A DNA stretch of 64,000 bases from Pseudomonas abietaniphila (GCF_900100795.1 NZ_FNCO01000004.1:310001-374000), one strand, 5' to 3'; counted from the first letter of the stretch, positions 32,720 through 42,202 are shown. Translations and numbers: made by a program. Notes: a model not told the origin generated them from the letters alone.

Positions 32720-34642
32720 TCAGGCCAACGAGAACACCGGCGCATGCTGCCAGTCGATCTGCTCGGCAGGCATCGGTCGGGCAAACCAGTAGCCCTGGCC
32801 CAGCTCGCACTGGTTATTCAGCAGAAAATGCGCCTGCTCGGCTTGCTCGATGCCTTCAGCCAGCACCCGCATGCCCATCGCCTGAGCGAGCGCGATGATT
32901 GCGCGGACGATAGCAATATCGTCCTCATCGTCCGGCAGGCCCGCCACAAATCCCTGATCGATCTTCAGTGTCTGCACGGGCATGCGTTTGAGCCGCAGCA
33001 GCGAGGAATACCCCGTGCCGAAGTCATCGATCGACAGTTTCAGGCCCAACTCACGCAGGCGATGCATCTGCTCGATGGCCTGCTCGGGATCCTCCATGAC
33101 CGCGCTTTCAGTGACTTCCAGCTCCAGGCAGTGCGGCGCCAGCCCTGTTTCACTCAGCACTTGCGCCACGCGGCGATCCAGATCGCCCCGGCCAAACAAC
33201 CGGCTCGACACGTTGACCGCCACGAATGACAGCCCGATACCGTCTCCGAGCCATCGCCGCATCTGCCGACACGCCTCGGTCAGCACCCAGTTATCTATAT
33301 CGGCGATCAAGCCGCTTTGCTCGGCGATCGGAATGAATTCGCCCGGAGACACCATGCCGCGCTGAGGATGCTGCCAGCGCACCAGCGCTTCGACCCCTTC
33401 GATGCGGCGGGTCTGCAGGTTATGGATCGGCTGATAGAACACGCGCAATTCGTTCTGCACGATGGCGCGACGCAACTCGCCGGTCAGCTCCACGCGGCGC
33501 TGGGCATGGGCCGTCAATTCTTCGGTGTACAACGCATAACTTTCCCGGCCCTGACTCTTGGCCTGAAACAACGCAGCGTCGGCGTTGCGCAACAGCTGTT
33601 CGGCACTCAATGCATCGTTGGGAAAAATGCTGATGCCGATGCTCGCCGTGAGGAACAGCGCTTGAGCGTCGATCAGGAACGGTTCGCGCAACCCGTCCAA
33701 CACGCCCTGCGCCAGCTCAGCAGCCTGCACGGCCTGCTGAGGATTCTCGAGGAGCACGGCGAACTCGTCGCCACCGAGCCGAGCAAGCGTCACGCCCTTC
33801 TCCATCAATTGCGCGAGTCGCTCGCTGACGGCCTTCAACACCTCATCGCCGATGTTGTGACCCAGGCTGTCGTTGATGTGCTTGAAATGGTCGAGGTCGA
33901 TCAGCAGCAGCGCCAGATTCTGTTTGTTGCGCCGGGCATGGGTCTGCGCCTGCTCCGCACGGTCGGCGAACAGCAGCCGGTTGGGCAAACCGGTCAGCGC
34001 GTCGAAATGGGCCAGATGAGCCAGTTCGCGTTCGGAATGCTTGATACTGGTGATGTCCGAGAACACGGCGACAAAATGGGTGATCGAGCCGCGGTCATCT
34101 TTGATCGAGCGAATGCTCTGCCATTGCGGATAGATTTCGCCGTTCTTGCGTCGATTCCAGATCTCGCCGCTCCACTGCCCGGCGGCGAGAATGGTCTTGT
34201 ACATGCGCTCGTAGAAATCCGGGCCGTGGCGCCCGGATTTGAATTTGCTCGGGCGCATGCCGAGCACTTCGTCCTGCTGGTAACCGGTGATCGACATAAA
34301 CGCCCGGTTCACGTGCACGATCACGCCGCCGGAATCGGTGACCAGTACGCCTTCCAGCGTGCTGTCAAACACGGCCGCGGCCAGACGCAGATGCTGCAGA
34401 TCCCGATCCTGCTGTTTCCGCGCGTCAATGCCGATGAAGCCGAGCAATCGGGAACGGGCAAGGTAGATCGAACCCGCGCTGAGTGCCAGCCAGGCATAAC
34501 CGCTCATCAGTTGGGCACGCGCCAGCTGAATCGAATCTTCGATCAGGAACGGCAGCACGTAGTCGCTGAACATGAGCCAGAAAATGGACAGCAGCCCATA
34601 CATCAGCGCGGTTTTCAGCGCATCTCGGGTGATAGATGACAT
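32720..34642 (-). CDS. PAS-GGDEF-EAL cyclic-di-GMP enzyme, PipA-like (PA0285 type)
   Basis: A membrane-anchored c-di-GMP enzyme of 640 aa. Two spans near the N-terminus (MYGLLSIFWLMFSDYVLPFL, then YAWLALSAGSIYLA) are followed by a PAS domain (about residues 85-205, with GVIVHVNRAFMSITGYQQDEVLG), a GGDEF domain with intact GGDEF (LARLGGDEFAVLLE), and an EAL domain. The EAL residues are complete: EALVRW, NVSSRLF, LEVTES, DDFGTGYSS, LKIDQGFV, EGIEQAEQ. No RxxD inhibitory site precedes GGDEF. Synteny with sbp-oscA and desA matches P. aeruginosa PA0285 (reported as PipA). It probably acts as a phosphodiesterase, with GGDEF as a GTP sensor or second activity. Confidence 0.87.
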   Translation of the reverse strand: MSSITRDALKTALMYGLLSIFWLMFSDYVLPFLIEDSIQLARAQLMSGYAWLALSAGSIYLARSRLLGFIGIDARKQQDRDLQHLRLAAAVFDSTLEGVLVTDSGGVIVHVNRAFMSITGYQQDEVLGMRPSKFKSGRHGPDFYERMYKTILAAGQWSGEIWNRRKNGEIYPQWQSIRSIKDDRGSITHFVAVFSDITSIKHSERELAHLAHFDALTGLPNRLLFADRAEQAQTHARRNKQNLALLLIDLDHFKHINDSLGHNIGDEVLKAVSERLAQLMEKGVTLARLGGDEFAVLLENPQQAVQAAELAQGVLDGLREPFLIDAQALFLTASIGISIFPNDALSAEQLLRNADAALFQAKSQGRESYALYTEELTAHAQRRVELTGELRRAIVQNELRVFYQPIHNLQTRRIEGVEALVRWQHPQRGMVSPGEFIPIAEQSGLIADIDNWVLTEACRQMRRWLGDGIGLSFVAVNVSSRLFGRGDLDRRVAQVLSETGLAPHCLELEVTESAVMEDPEQAIEQMHRLRELGLKLSIDDFGTGYSSLLRLKRMPVQTLKIDQGFVAGLPDDEDDIAIVRAIIALAQAMGMRVLAEGIEQAEQAHFLLNNQCELGQGYWFARPMPAEQIDWQHAPVFSLA

Positions 34643-34823
34643 AGAAAAGTCAAAAACCTTACGAAAGTACGGGATTATAGAGTAAGAAACATCCTGCGAC
34701 GCTTATCTAAAACAGCGACTGGTTTTATCTGGTGGCTAAGTGATAATGCGCGCTGCTGTACGGGGTCTGTACACACAACGACCTCCTCACCTGTTCACGT
34801 TACAACCGAGGGCAACTCAGCCT

Positions 34824-36008
34824 ATGTGGAACAACGGTCTGCTCGACCTTTCCGTCTGGCAATTGGTCGCAGTCACCCTGGCGATGACACATATCACCAT
34901 TGTCAGCGTCACGGTCTATCTCCATCGCTATTCAGCTCACCGCTCGCTCGAACTCAACGCCGGGCTCAAGCACTTTTTCCGCTTCTGGCTGTGGCTCACC
35001 ACGGCGCAGAACACCCGCGAGTGGACCGCTATCCACCGCAAGCATCACGCCAAATGCGAAACCGCCGATGACCCGCACAGCCCGGTCGTCAAAGGGTTGT
35101 CTACCGTGCTGCGCAAAGGCGCCGAGCTGTATCGCGCCGAAGCGGAGAACCCGGAGACGCTGCGCATCTACGGCAAGAACTGCCCGGAAGACTGGATCGA
35201 GCGCAACCTGTACTCGCGCTACCCACGCCTGGGCGTGATGATCATGGGTGTGATCGACCTGGCGCTGTTCGGGGTCATCGGCATCACCGTCTGGGCCATT
35301 CAGATGATGTGGATTCCGGTCTGGGCGGCTGGCGTGGTCAACGGTCTGGGTCATGCGGTCGGCTATCGCAACTTCGAGTGCCGCGATGCGGCGACCAATC
35401 TGGTGCCGTGGGGCATCCTGATCGGCGGCGAAGAGCTGCACAACAATCATCACACCTACCCCAACTCGGCCAAACTGTCGGTCAAGCGCTGGGAGTTCGA
35501 CATGGGCTGGGCGTGGATCAAGCTGTTCTGCTGGCTGCGACTGGCCAAAGTGCAGCGGGTCGCACCGATCGCGCATCGCGTCGAAGGCAAGGGCCATGTC
35601 GACATGGACACGGCCATGGCGATCCTCAACAACCGTTTCCAGATCATGGCGCAGTACCGAAAGCTGGTGATCGCTCCGTTGGTGGCGCAAGAGCTGGCCA
35701 AGGCCGATGCCTCCGTCCGCCATCAGTTCCGCCGTGCAAAACGGCTGCTGTCGCGTGAAACCAGTCTGTTGGACGACAAGCATCAAGTGCGTATCCAGAG
35801 CATGCTCGAGCACAGTCAGGCGCTGAAGGTGATCTACGAGAAGCGTCTGGCGCTGCAGCAGATCTGGGCCCGCACCAGCAGTAATGGCCACGACATGCTC
35901 GCGGCCATCAAAGAATGGGTCCACGAAGCCGAAGCCAGCGGTATTCAGTCCCTGCGCGACTTCGCCGACCAGCTGAAAACCTACTCCTTGCGCCCTCAGC
36001 ACGCCTGA
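34824..36008 (+). CDS. desA: Phospholipid delta-9 fatty acid desaturase
   Basis: An acyl desaturase of 394 aa that inserts a cis double bond into acyl chains of membrane phospholipids, adjusting fluidity. ATG 34824 (MWNNGLLDLSVWQLV) is the family start; the open frame extends upstream without protein-like content. Three histidine boxes are visible: HRYSAHRS, HRKHHAKCE and HNNHHTYP, plus N-terminal spans. The C-terminal ~110 residues form a helical, charged tail. It is divergent from the GGDEF-EAL gene, as PA0286 is from PA0285 in P. aeruginosa. Confidence 0.92.
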   Translation: MWNNGLLDLSVWQLVAVTLAMTHITIVSVTVYLHRYSAHRSLELNAGLKHFFRFWLWLTTAQNTREWTAIHRKHHAKCETADDPHSPVVKGLSTVLRKGAELYRAEAENPETLRIYGKNCPEDWIERNLYSRYPRLGVMIMGVIDLALFGVIGITVWAIQMMWIPVWAAGVVNGLGHAVGYRNFECRDAATNLVPWGILIGGEELHNNHHTYPNSAKLSVKRWEFDMGWAWIKLFCWLRLAKVQRVAPIAHRVEGKGHVDMDTAMAILNNRFQIMAQYRKLVIAPLVAQELAKADASVRHQFRRAKRLLSRETSLLDDKHQVRIQSMLEHSQALKVIYEKRLALQQIWARTSSNGHDMLAAIKEWVHEAEASGIQSLRDFADQLKTYSLRPQHA

Positions 36009-36019
36009 TGCCGTTGATC

Positions 36020-36045
36020 GGCGCACATCCGTCCGGATGTGCGCC
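36020..36045 (+). terminator. Strong hairpin after desA
   Basis: A perfect 11-bp stem (GGCGCACATCC / GGATGTGCGCC) with a 4-nt loop begins 11 nt after the desA stop. No T run follows, so it is a probable rather than certain terminator. Confidence 0.6.
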
Positions 36046-36150
36046 TGTCGGAACTTCATGCCACTAAATCTATCTGACTAGCACCTTCGCACTATGCTGT
36101 GTGGAGATGTTGTGGCTGTGCGCCGCACCTTATTTTGAGATGCAGTGCTC

Positions 36151-37128
36151 ATGGACAATCAGACACCCCCTAACGCCATCCCCGCAGCAGCAGAAACCCT
36201 GTTGGCGCTGATGCACGCCCAGGCGGAAGTGGCGCGCTTGAGCGAGCGCGAACAGCTCTTCAGTTCCTTGCTGGTCAGCGTCAACGCCGTGCTGTGGGCG
36301 TTCGATTGGCAGACCCAGCGCATGATCTACGTCAGCCCCGCCTACGAGCGTATCTTTGGCCGTTCGGCCGGGTTGCTGCTGGCCGATTTCGGCGAATGGC
36401 GCGACAGCATCTATCCGGACGACCTTGATTACGCCGAGCGCAGCCTCAGTGAAGTGCTGGAAAAGGGCTCCATCGAGGACCGCGAGTACCGCATCATCCG
36501 GGCCGACGGCCAGGTGCGCTGGCTGAGCGATAAATGTTTTGTCAGTCATCAGGCCGAGCACGGGCAGCGCCTGATCGTGGTCGGCATCGCCGAAGACATC
36601 ACCGAGAAGAAGCAGCTCGAAGACGAACTCCAGCGTCTGGCGACCACCGACGTGCTTACCCAGAGCAGCAACCGCCGGCACTTCTTCGAGTGCGCACAAC
36701 GCGAATTCGAACAGGCCCGTCTGCAAGGCACGCCGATGGCGTTTCTTCTTCTGGATGTGGATGACTTCAAACTCGTCAACGACACGTACGGTCACCAGGA
36801 AGGCGACATCGTGCTGCAGCGCATTGCAGAGTGCGGACGAAAGACGTTGCGCCGTGGCGATCTGTTCGGACGTATTGGCGGGGAGGAGTTTGCGGCGGTG
36901 TTCCCGGGCTGCGCGCCGGACATGGCCAAGCAGATTGCCGAGCGCCTGCAACGGGAAATTCAGCGACTGTCGTTCCAGCGTGACGACAAAAGCTTCGGCA
37001 TCACGGCCAGCCAGGGTCTGACCAATCTGGGCAATCAGGACCAGAGCCTGGAAGCCCTCTTCGCCCGTGCGGATGCGGCGATGTATCAGGCCAAGCGTCA
37101 GGGCAAGAATCAGATCGTATTGGTGTAA
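36151..37128 (+). CDS. PAS-GGDEF diguanylate cyclase (PA0290 type)
   Basis: A cytoplasmic diguanylate cyclase of 325 aa that makes c-di-GMP from two GTP. An N-terminal PAS domain (residues about 30-150; VNAVLWAFDWQTQRMIYVSPAYERIFG to VVGIAEDITEKK) precedes a GGDEF domain. The catalytic motif is GGEEF (RIGGEEFAAVFPG), and an RxxD inhibitory site (RRGD) lies five residues before it, indicating feedback by product. GTG 36145 is an alternative start six bases upstream. It resembles P. aeruginosa PA0290 in position and layout. Confidence 0.87.
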   Translation: MDNQTPPNAIPAAAETLLALMHAQAEVARLSEREQLFSSLLVSVNAVLWAFDWQTQRMIYVSPAYERIFGRSAGLLLADFGEWRDSIYPDDLDYAERSLSEVLEKGSIEDREYRIIRADGQVRWLSDKCFVSHQAEHGQRLIVVGIAEDITEKKQLEDELQRLATTDVLTQSSNRRHFFECAQREFEQARLQGTPMAFLLLDVDDFKLVNDTYGHQEGDIVLQRIAECGRKTLRRGDLFGRIGGEEFAAVFPGCAPDMAKQIAERLQREIQRLSFQRDDKSFGITASQGLTNLGNQDQSLEALFARADAAMYQAKRQGKNQIVLV

Positions 37129-37173
37129 AGCGGGCGGTGATTGCTGTCCACACCACCGCCTGCCGTCCAGCCG

Positions 37174-37614
37174 TTATCGAATGCTCTTGATGCTGCCTTT
37201 GTTGCCGGTGACCTTGACGTTCACCTGCTTGAAGATGAAGTAGTCGTTGACGGTGACTTCATAACGAGGGGCGACGAGCAGATCCGCACCTGAAGACTTC
37301 ACAGCCTTGTAAGCCGCAGCGGCCTTGGCGTTCGACACCGGATCAGGCAGTGGCAGGCCCATGGAGGAGCCGCCGGCTGCACCATAGGTCACGCCGTCTG
37401 CGAACTGGTTATCGCCGCCCAACGCCAGCCAGCCAAACAGAATGTTGGTGGACGATTCGCCGCTGATGGCTTCGCCCACTTTCACGTCGGCTTTAAGATC
37501 GGTTTTGACTTCGCCCGAAAGCGGCGCTGCGGGCTGGCTTACGTTGTAGCTCACGCAGCCACTGGTGGTCGCGATCAGTGTGGCGACTGCCGCCAACGTC
37601 CATATTTTCTTCAT
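37174..37614 (-). CDS. Small lipoprotein, possibly TRL-like
   Basis: An exported lipoprotein of 146 aa. The signal MKKIWTLAAVATLIATTSGC ends in a lipobox with Cys20. The body has no catalytic motif; FGWLALGGDNQFADGVTYGAAG and DLLVAPRYEVTVNDYFIFKQVNVKVTG resemble TRL-domain lipoproteins of unknown function. An SD-like GGGGAGAT precedes the start. It converges on the diguanylate cyclase gene across about 45 bp. Confidence 0.72.
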   Translation of the reverse strand: MKKIWTLAAVATLIATTSGCVSYNVSQPAAPLSGEVKTDLKADVKVGEAISGESSTNILFGWLALGGDNQFADGVTYGAAGGSSMGLPLPDPVSNAKAAAAYKAVKSSGADLLVAPRYEVTVNDYFIFKQVNVKVTGNKGSIKSIR

Positions 37615-37802
37615 GTGGATCTCCCCTCGTTCTTGATCAGATAGTTGCAGCGACGCAACTATAGGGAGGAGATCAGCTGATAAAAGTCAGGCATTTCCGA
37701 AAGAAAAGTCAGACGTGCCAACTGACAGCAGATGGAAATTTCACACACAAAACGCTCGCGAACGAGTTTTCTGCCGAAACGGATGAGCGATCTGTCGTCG
37801 CA

Positions 37803-39026
37803 TCAAGCCACCAGCTTACTGCGTACCCTCTCAAGATCCGACACGTTGATCTTCAGCAGCCGCGCAGACTTGCTCTTGGCGAGTGCTTCCAGCGGGTCTT
37901 CTTCTCCGAGCCGTCCCATCTGCCCGGCCAGGTTCATCGCCAGCACTTCGCGGGTATAGACGCCGGTGTTGTATTGATAGACCGCTGCGATCAGTTCACG
38001 TAGCTCCAGAGGCAGGCGCCATCGCGTGCGCAGCGCCGAACCGAACGCCGCCGCGTACTGTTCCAGCGCATGCGCAATGGTGACGTCATCCAGCGTGCCG
38101 CCGGCATGAACCCACTCTTGCAGACAGCGGATCACGGACAGATCACCCAGCCCTCTCAGCAGCCCTGCGCAATAGCAACGCTCGTGGTCCAGGTCCAGGG
38201 TGCGGGCCAGAATCCGCGCGTAACCGGCCGTACGATGCGAGACATCCCAGATCTGACTGGCCTGAAGGATCAGCGCGGGGTCGGTCAATATCGCACCGCG
38301 CTTGAGCGCCAGACCTTGAACCAGGTTCGCGCTTTGCGTAGCCCCTAACGTCGCCAGCGCTTGTGCCAATGTCTGCTGCGGTTTGCCCTGATGCTGCGAA
38401 GCGCTGTTAGCGGCCGCGATCAAGACAGCCGTGACGTGCGGGTCATTGATCAGTTCCAGCTCCAGCTTTTTGAGGTCGACGCCTGCCGGTGTGCGGCTGC
38501 GTGCAATGACGTCGCGCACATCGACGTACAGCGGGCCGCCGTCGGCCAGCTCACGGCGCTTGTCCAGAAACGCATCCAGACCCATGCCCGGCGCCAGTGC
38601 AGGCACCGCGCAGGCGACGTGCGCGCCGTCGGGCGAGAGCAGGATCGTGAGGCGCTGGCGCAGGCTGTCCATGTTCAGCGGTTTGGTCAGATAGGCAGTG
38701 GGCGCCAGTTGCACGGCTTCGCGCACACTGGCGCTGTCGTTGCGACTGCTCAACAGAATAAAACGCACGGGAGGCTGACGTTTGAGCATTCGCACGCCAC
38801 GCAGCAGAGCCAGGCCATCGACGCCTGGCAGTTCGCGAGAGGCGATCACCAGATCGGGAATGAAGCCGCGCATGAGCTCGACCGCCTGCTTGCCGTCCGG
38901 GCACACATCCAGTTGTGCATCGCAACGCACATCCAGCACCAACTCGCTAAGCATCTCGCGAGTCCATGGGTCCGCTTCGGCAATCAACACGCGAGGTACA
39001 GCAGGTGCCTCTACGACGGTCATCAT
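37803..39026 (-). CDS. Receiver-HDOD protein with a non-canonical receiver (PA0267 type)
   Basis: A protein of 407 aa with an N-terminal receiver domain (residues about 10-125) and a C-terminal HDOD domain (about 160-390; DPHVTAVLIAAANSAS, AQALATLGATQSANLVQGLAL, CYCAGLLRGLGDLSVIRCLQ). The receiver has VLIAEADPW and the conserved Lys in LTKPLN. At the phosphorylation site it reads PDLVIASRELPGVDG, so Ser63 replaces the acceptor Asp. It therefore cannot be phosphorylated in the usual way and may act as a constitutive or protein-binding module. HDOD proteins link signalling to stress and motility output. It is downstream of gabT, as PA0267 is in P. aeruginosa, behind a terminator. Confidence 0.8.
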   Translation of the reverse strand: MMTVVEAPAVPRVLIAEADPWTREMLSELVLDVRCDAQLDVCPDGKQAVELMRGFIPDLVIASRELPGVDGLALLRGVRMLKRQPPVRFILLSSRNDSASVREAVQLAPTAYLTKPLNMDSLRQRLTILLSPDGAHVACAVPALAPGMGLDAFLDKRRELADGGPLYVDVRDVIARSRTPAGVDLKKLELELINDPHVTAVLIAAANSASQHQGKPQQTLAQALATLGATQSANLVQGLALKRGAILTDPALILQASQIWDVSHRTAGYARILARTLDLDHERCYCAGLLRGLGDLSVIRCLQEWVHAGGTLDDVTIAHALEQYAAAFGSALRTRWRLPLELRELIAAVYQYNTGVYTREVLAMNLAGQMGRLGEEDPLEALAKSKSARLLKINVSDLERVRSKLVA

Positions 39027-39111
39027 GACTCTCCGGCATCAGTCTCCGTACATTAGTCAAAGACCGGCGCCTGAGACAGACCAAAAGCGAATTTTCTGAC
39101 GTCAATAAACG

Positions 39112-39137
39112 AAAAAACCTGCCGAAGCAGGTTTTTT
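39112..39137. terminator. Bidirectional rho-independent terminator after gabT
   Basis: AAAAAACCTGC and GCAGGTTTTTT form an 11-bp perfect stem with a CGAA loop. It lies 44 bp after the gabT stop and 86 bp before the receiver-HDOD gene. Confidence 0.9.
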
Positions 39138-39180
39138 CTAACGATTTGGTCACATTTTGATCAATTGTGACCTCAGCGAT

Positions 39181-40461
39181 TTAGGCGATTTCAGCGAAGC
39201 ATTCTTCGATGATCTTCAGGCCTTTGTCCAACTGCTCGTCCGGCGAGGTCAGTGGAACCAGCACGCGTAGAACGTTGCCGTAGGTGCCGCAGGACAGCAG
39301 GATCAGACCCTTGTCACGCGCCTTGGCAACCACTTGAGCCACTGCCGCAGCGTTTGGCTTGTGTGTGTCGCCGTTTTCGAAGCACTCAAGCGCGATCATG
39401 GCGCCCAATGCTCGGACTTCGCCGATGACAGGGTATTTCGCCTGAATGGCGCGCAGACCGGTGACCAAACGCTCGCCGACAGCCTTGCAACGGTCCAGCA
39501 GGTGCTCTTCTTCGAAGACTTCCATGACCGCCAGCGCAGCCGCGCACGCAATCGGGCTACCGGCGTAGGTGCCGCCCAGACCGCCCGGAGCGATGGCGTC
39601 CATGTACTCGGCCTTGCCACACACACCGGCCAGCGGGAAGCCGCCAGCGATGGATTTGGCGAACGTTGTCAGGTCGGCAGCAACGCCCATCTGCTCCATC
39701 GCGAAGAAGGTGCCGGTACGGCCAGCGCCGGTCTGCACTTCGTCAGCGATCAGCAGGATGCCGTGCTTGTCACACAGTTCGCGCAGGCGAGCCATGAACG
39801 CTTTCGGCGCCACGTAGAAACCACCTTCGCCCTGAACAGGCTCGATGATGATGGCCGCGATGTCTTTCGGCTCGGCGTCGTTCTTGAAGATGCGTTCGAT
39901 GCTGGCGATGGAGTCGTCAACGCTCACACCGTGCAGCTCGTTCGGGTACAGCGCGCGGAAGATGCCGCCTGGCATCAGGCCCATGCCTGCGGAGTAAGGC
40001 ACGACTTTACCAGTCAGGCCCAGGGTCATCATGGTGCGACCGTGGTAAGCGCCGGTGAAAGCAATCACACCAGCACGGCCAGTGGCTGCGCGAGCGATCT
40101 TGACGGCGTTCTCGACCGCTTCGGAACCGGTGGTGACCAGCAGGGTTTTCTTGTCGAAATTGCCCGGGACCTTGGCGTTAACCTTTTCGCACAGCTCAAC
40201 GTACGGCTCGTAAGCCAGCACCTGGAAGCACGTGTGGGTCAGCTTGGTCAGTTGCTCTTGCACGGCAGCGACGATTTTCGGGTGCAGGTGACCGGTGTTC
40301 AGTACCGCGATACCACCGGCGAAGTCAATGAACTCACGGCCTTCAACGTCGGTAACGGTAGCGTTCTTCGCGTGATCGGCGAAGATCGGGTGAATCTGAC
40401 CAACGCCACGCGGAACAGCGGCTTCACGGCGTTTCATCAAGGATGCGTTTGTTTTGCTCAT
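39181..40461 (-). CDS. gabT: 4-aminobutyrate aminotransferase
   Basis: A PLP-dependent class III aminotransferase of 426 aa that converts GABA and 2-oxoglutarate to succinate semialdehyde and glutamate. ATG 40461 (MSKTNASLMKRR) follows GAGGAAACC and is preferred to the ATG 15 nt upstream. The PLP Asp is in LLIADEVQTGAGRTG, the Schiff-base Lys in TTFAKSIAGGFPLAGV, and GSEAVENAVKIARAATGR and GAYHGRTMMTLGLTG are conserved. It is the second gene of the gabDT pair, 298 bp after gabD. Confidence 0.95.
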   Translation of the reverse strand: MSKTNASLMKRREAAVPRGVGQIHPIFADHAKNATVTDVEGREFIDFAGGIAVLNTGHLHPKIVAAVQEQLTKLTHTCFQVLAYEPYVELCEKVNAKVPGNFDKKTLLVTTGSEAVENAVKIARAATGRAGVIAFTGAYHGRTMMTLGLTGKVVPYSAGMGLMPGGIFRALYPNELHGVSVDDSIASIERIFKNDAEPKDIAAIIIEPVQGEGGFYVAPKAFMARLRELCDKHGILLIADEVQTGAGRTGTFFAMEQMGVAADLTTFAKSIAGGFPLAGVCGKAEYMDAIAPGGLGGTYAGSPIACAAALAVMEVFEEEHLLDRCKAVGERLVTGLRAIQAKYPVIGEVRALGAMIALECFENGDTHKPNAAAVAQVVAKARDKGLILLSCGTYGNVLRVLVPLTSPDEQLDKGLKIIEECFAEIA

Positions 40462-40672
40462 GGTTTCCTCATTCACCGCTCATCGGGCGGCGTGGTTCAA
40501 GGATCAAGCAGCGGGGGTCAACAGCGGCAGCATACGATGATCGACTGTCGCGGCCTCCCGGCCACCAAATGGGTTTTGGTGCTACAAACACCTGCGGGAC
40601 GTCGCTCTCGCGCCTCGCAGGTTGAATATCTTCCGTCACTTTGAAGCGTAGCGAGCGACGGTCAGGCAAGGC

Positions 40673-40732
40673 GGCAAGGTTCAAAAAACACGGAGTTGGC
40701 TCCAGCCAATGAGTATTTTTTCGAACCTTGCC
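40673..40732. terminator. Nested inverted repeat between gabD and gabT
   Basis: Outer arms GGCAAGGTTC-AAAAAA (40673-40688) and TTTTTT-C-GAACCTTGCC (40716-40732) pair over 16 bp with a single bulged base. Inside them is a second stem, TTGGCT-CC-AGCCAA. It begins 28 nt after the gabD stop on the minus strand, where the inner hairpin is followed by CTCCGTGTTTTTT. It may attenuate transcription into gabT. Confidence 0.6.
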
Positions 40733-40759
40733 AACACAGCCTCACCGAGCGCAGTGGCT

Positions 40760-42202
40760 TCAAACAGAGAGGCAGAGGTATTTGATTTCCAGGTAATCTT
40801 CGATGCCGTACTTGGAGCCTTCACGGCCCAGGCCCGACGCTTTGACACCGCCAAACGGCGCGACTTCGTTGGAGATCAGGCCGGTGTTGATACCCACCAT
40901 GCCGTATTCCAGCGCTTCGGCCACACGGAATACACGGCTCATGTTCTGCGCGTAGAAATACGACGCCAGACCGAACTCGGTGTCGTTGGCCATCGCAATC
41001 ACTTCAGCTTCATCTTTGAAGCGGAACAGAGGCGCCAACGGACCGAACGTCTCTTCCTTGGCCACAGCTGCGTCTTTGGGCACGTTAACCAGAATAGTCG
41101 GTTCAAAGAAGTTGCCTTCCATGCTGTTGCCACCGCTCAGCACTTTCGCGCCTTTGCTCAGTGCATCAGCAATGTGTTCCTTGACCTTGGCGACCGCTTT
41201 TTCATCGATCAGCGGGCCTGTGGTGGTGCCTTCGGTCATGCCGTCGCCGACTTTCAGCTTGCCCACAGCGGCCTGCAATTTTTCGGCGAATGCGTCGTAG
41301 ACCGAATCCTGTACATAGATGCGGTTGGCGCAAACGCAGGTCTGACCGTTGTTGCGGTACTTGGAGATGATCGCCCCTTCGACGGCCTTATCCAGGTCCG
41401 CGTCGTCGAACACGATGAACGGCGCGTTGCCGCCCAGCTCCAGCGAGACTTTCTTGATGTCGTGAGCACATTCAGCCATCAGCTGACGACCGATTTCGGT
41501 CGAGCCGGTGAACGACAATTTGCGCACGATCGGGTTGCTGGTCAGCTCGGAGCCGATGTCGCCCGCGCTGCCAGTCACCACGCTGAACACGCCCGCCGGA
41601 ATGCCCGCGCGCCCGGCCAGTTCAGCCAGCGCGAGTGCAGAGTAAGGGGTTTGCGACGCGGGTTTGAGGACCATGGTGCAACCGGCAGCCAGCGCTGGAC
41701 CGGCTTTACGGGTGATCATCGCAGCCGGGAAGTTCCACGGGGTGATCGCGGCAGTCACGCCGATGGGTTGCTTCAGGACGATCAGGCGCTTGTCCGGCTG
41801 ATGACCAGGAATCACGTCGCCATAGACGCGCTTGGCTTCTTCAGAGAACCACTCAATAAAGGAAGCGGCGTAAGCGATCTCGCCTTTGGCTTCGGCCAGC
41901 GGCTTGCCCTGCTCCAGGGTCATCAGTTGACCGAGGTCATCCTGGTTTTCAATCATCAGCTCGAACCAGCGACGCAGCTTGCTGCCGCGCTCTTTGGCGG
42001 TCAGCGCACGCCAGGCGGGCAAGGCTTTATCAGCGGCTTCGATGGCACGGCGGGTTTCGGCTGCGCCCATCTTGGGGACGGTGCCCAGAATCTCGTTGTT
42101 CGACGGGTTGTTGACCTTGATGGTCTGGCCGCTGTCGGCATCGGCCCAGGCGCCATTGATGTACGCCTGCTGGCGGAACAACTTCGAATCTTTGAGCTGC
42201 AT
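40760..42202 (-). CDS. gabD: NADP-dependent succinate-semialdehyde dehydrogenase
   Basis: An aldehyde dehydrogenase of 480 aa that oxidises succinate semialdehyde to succinate, completing GABA breakdown. The cofactor segment is TPWNFPAAMITRKAGPALAAGC. The catalytic Glu is in VSLELGGNAPFIVFDDADLD, and the nucleophilic Cys in NGQTCVCANRIYVQDSV. The C-terminal GVKASGLGREGSKYGIEDYLEIKYLC is typical of GabD. The start MQLKDSKLFRQQAYINGAW is typical. It lies upstream of gabT and downstream of a dyad at 42.35 kb. Confidence 0.95.
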   Translation of the reverse strand: MQLKDSKLFRQQAYINGAWADADSGQTIKVNNPSNNEILGTVPKMGAAETRRAIEAADKALPAWRALTAKERGSKLRRWFELMIENQDDLGQLMTLEQGKPLAEAKGEIAYAASFIEWFSEEAKRVYGDVIPGHQPDKRLIVLKQPIGVTAAITPWNFPAAMITRKAGPALAAGCTMVLKPASQTPYSALALAELAGRAGIPAGVFSVVTGSAGDIGSELTSNPIVRKLSFTGSTEIGRQLMAECAHDIKKVSLELGGNAPFIVFDDADLDKAVEGAIISKYRNNGQTCVCANRIYVQDSVYDAFAEKLQAAVGKLKVGDGMTEGTTTGPLIDEKAVAKVKEHIADALSKGAKVLSGGNSMEGNFFEPTILVNVPKDAAVAKEETFGPLAPLFRFKDEAEVIAMANDTEFGLASYFYAQNMSRVFRVAEALEYGMVGINTGLISNEVAPFGGVKASGLGREGSKYGIEDYLEIKYLCLSV

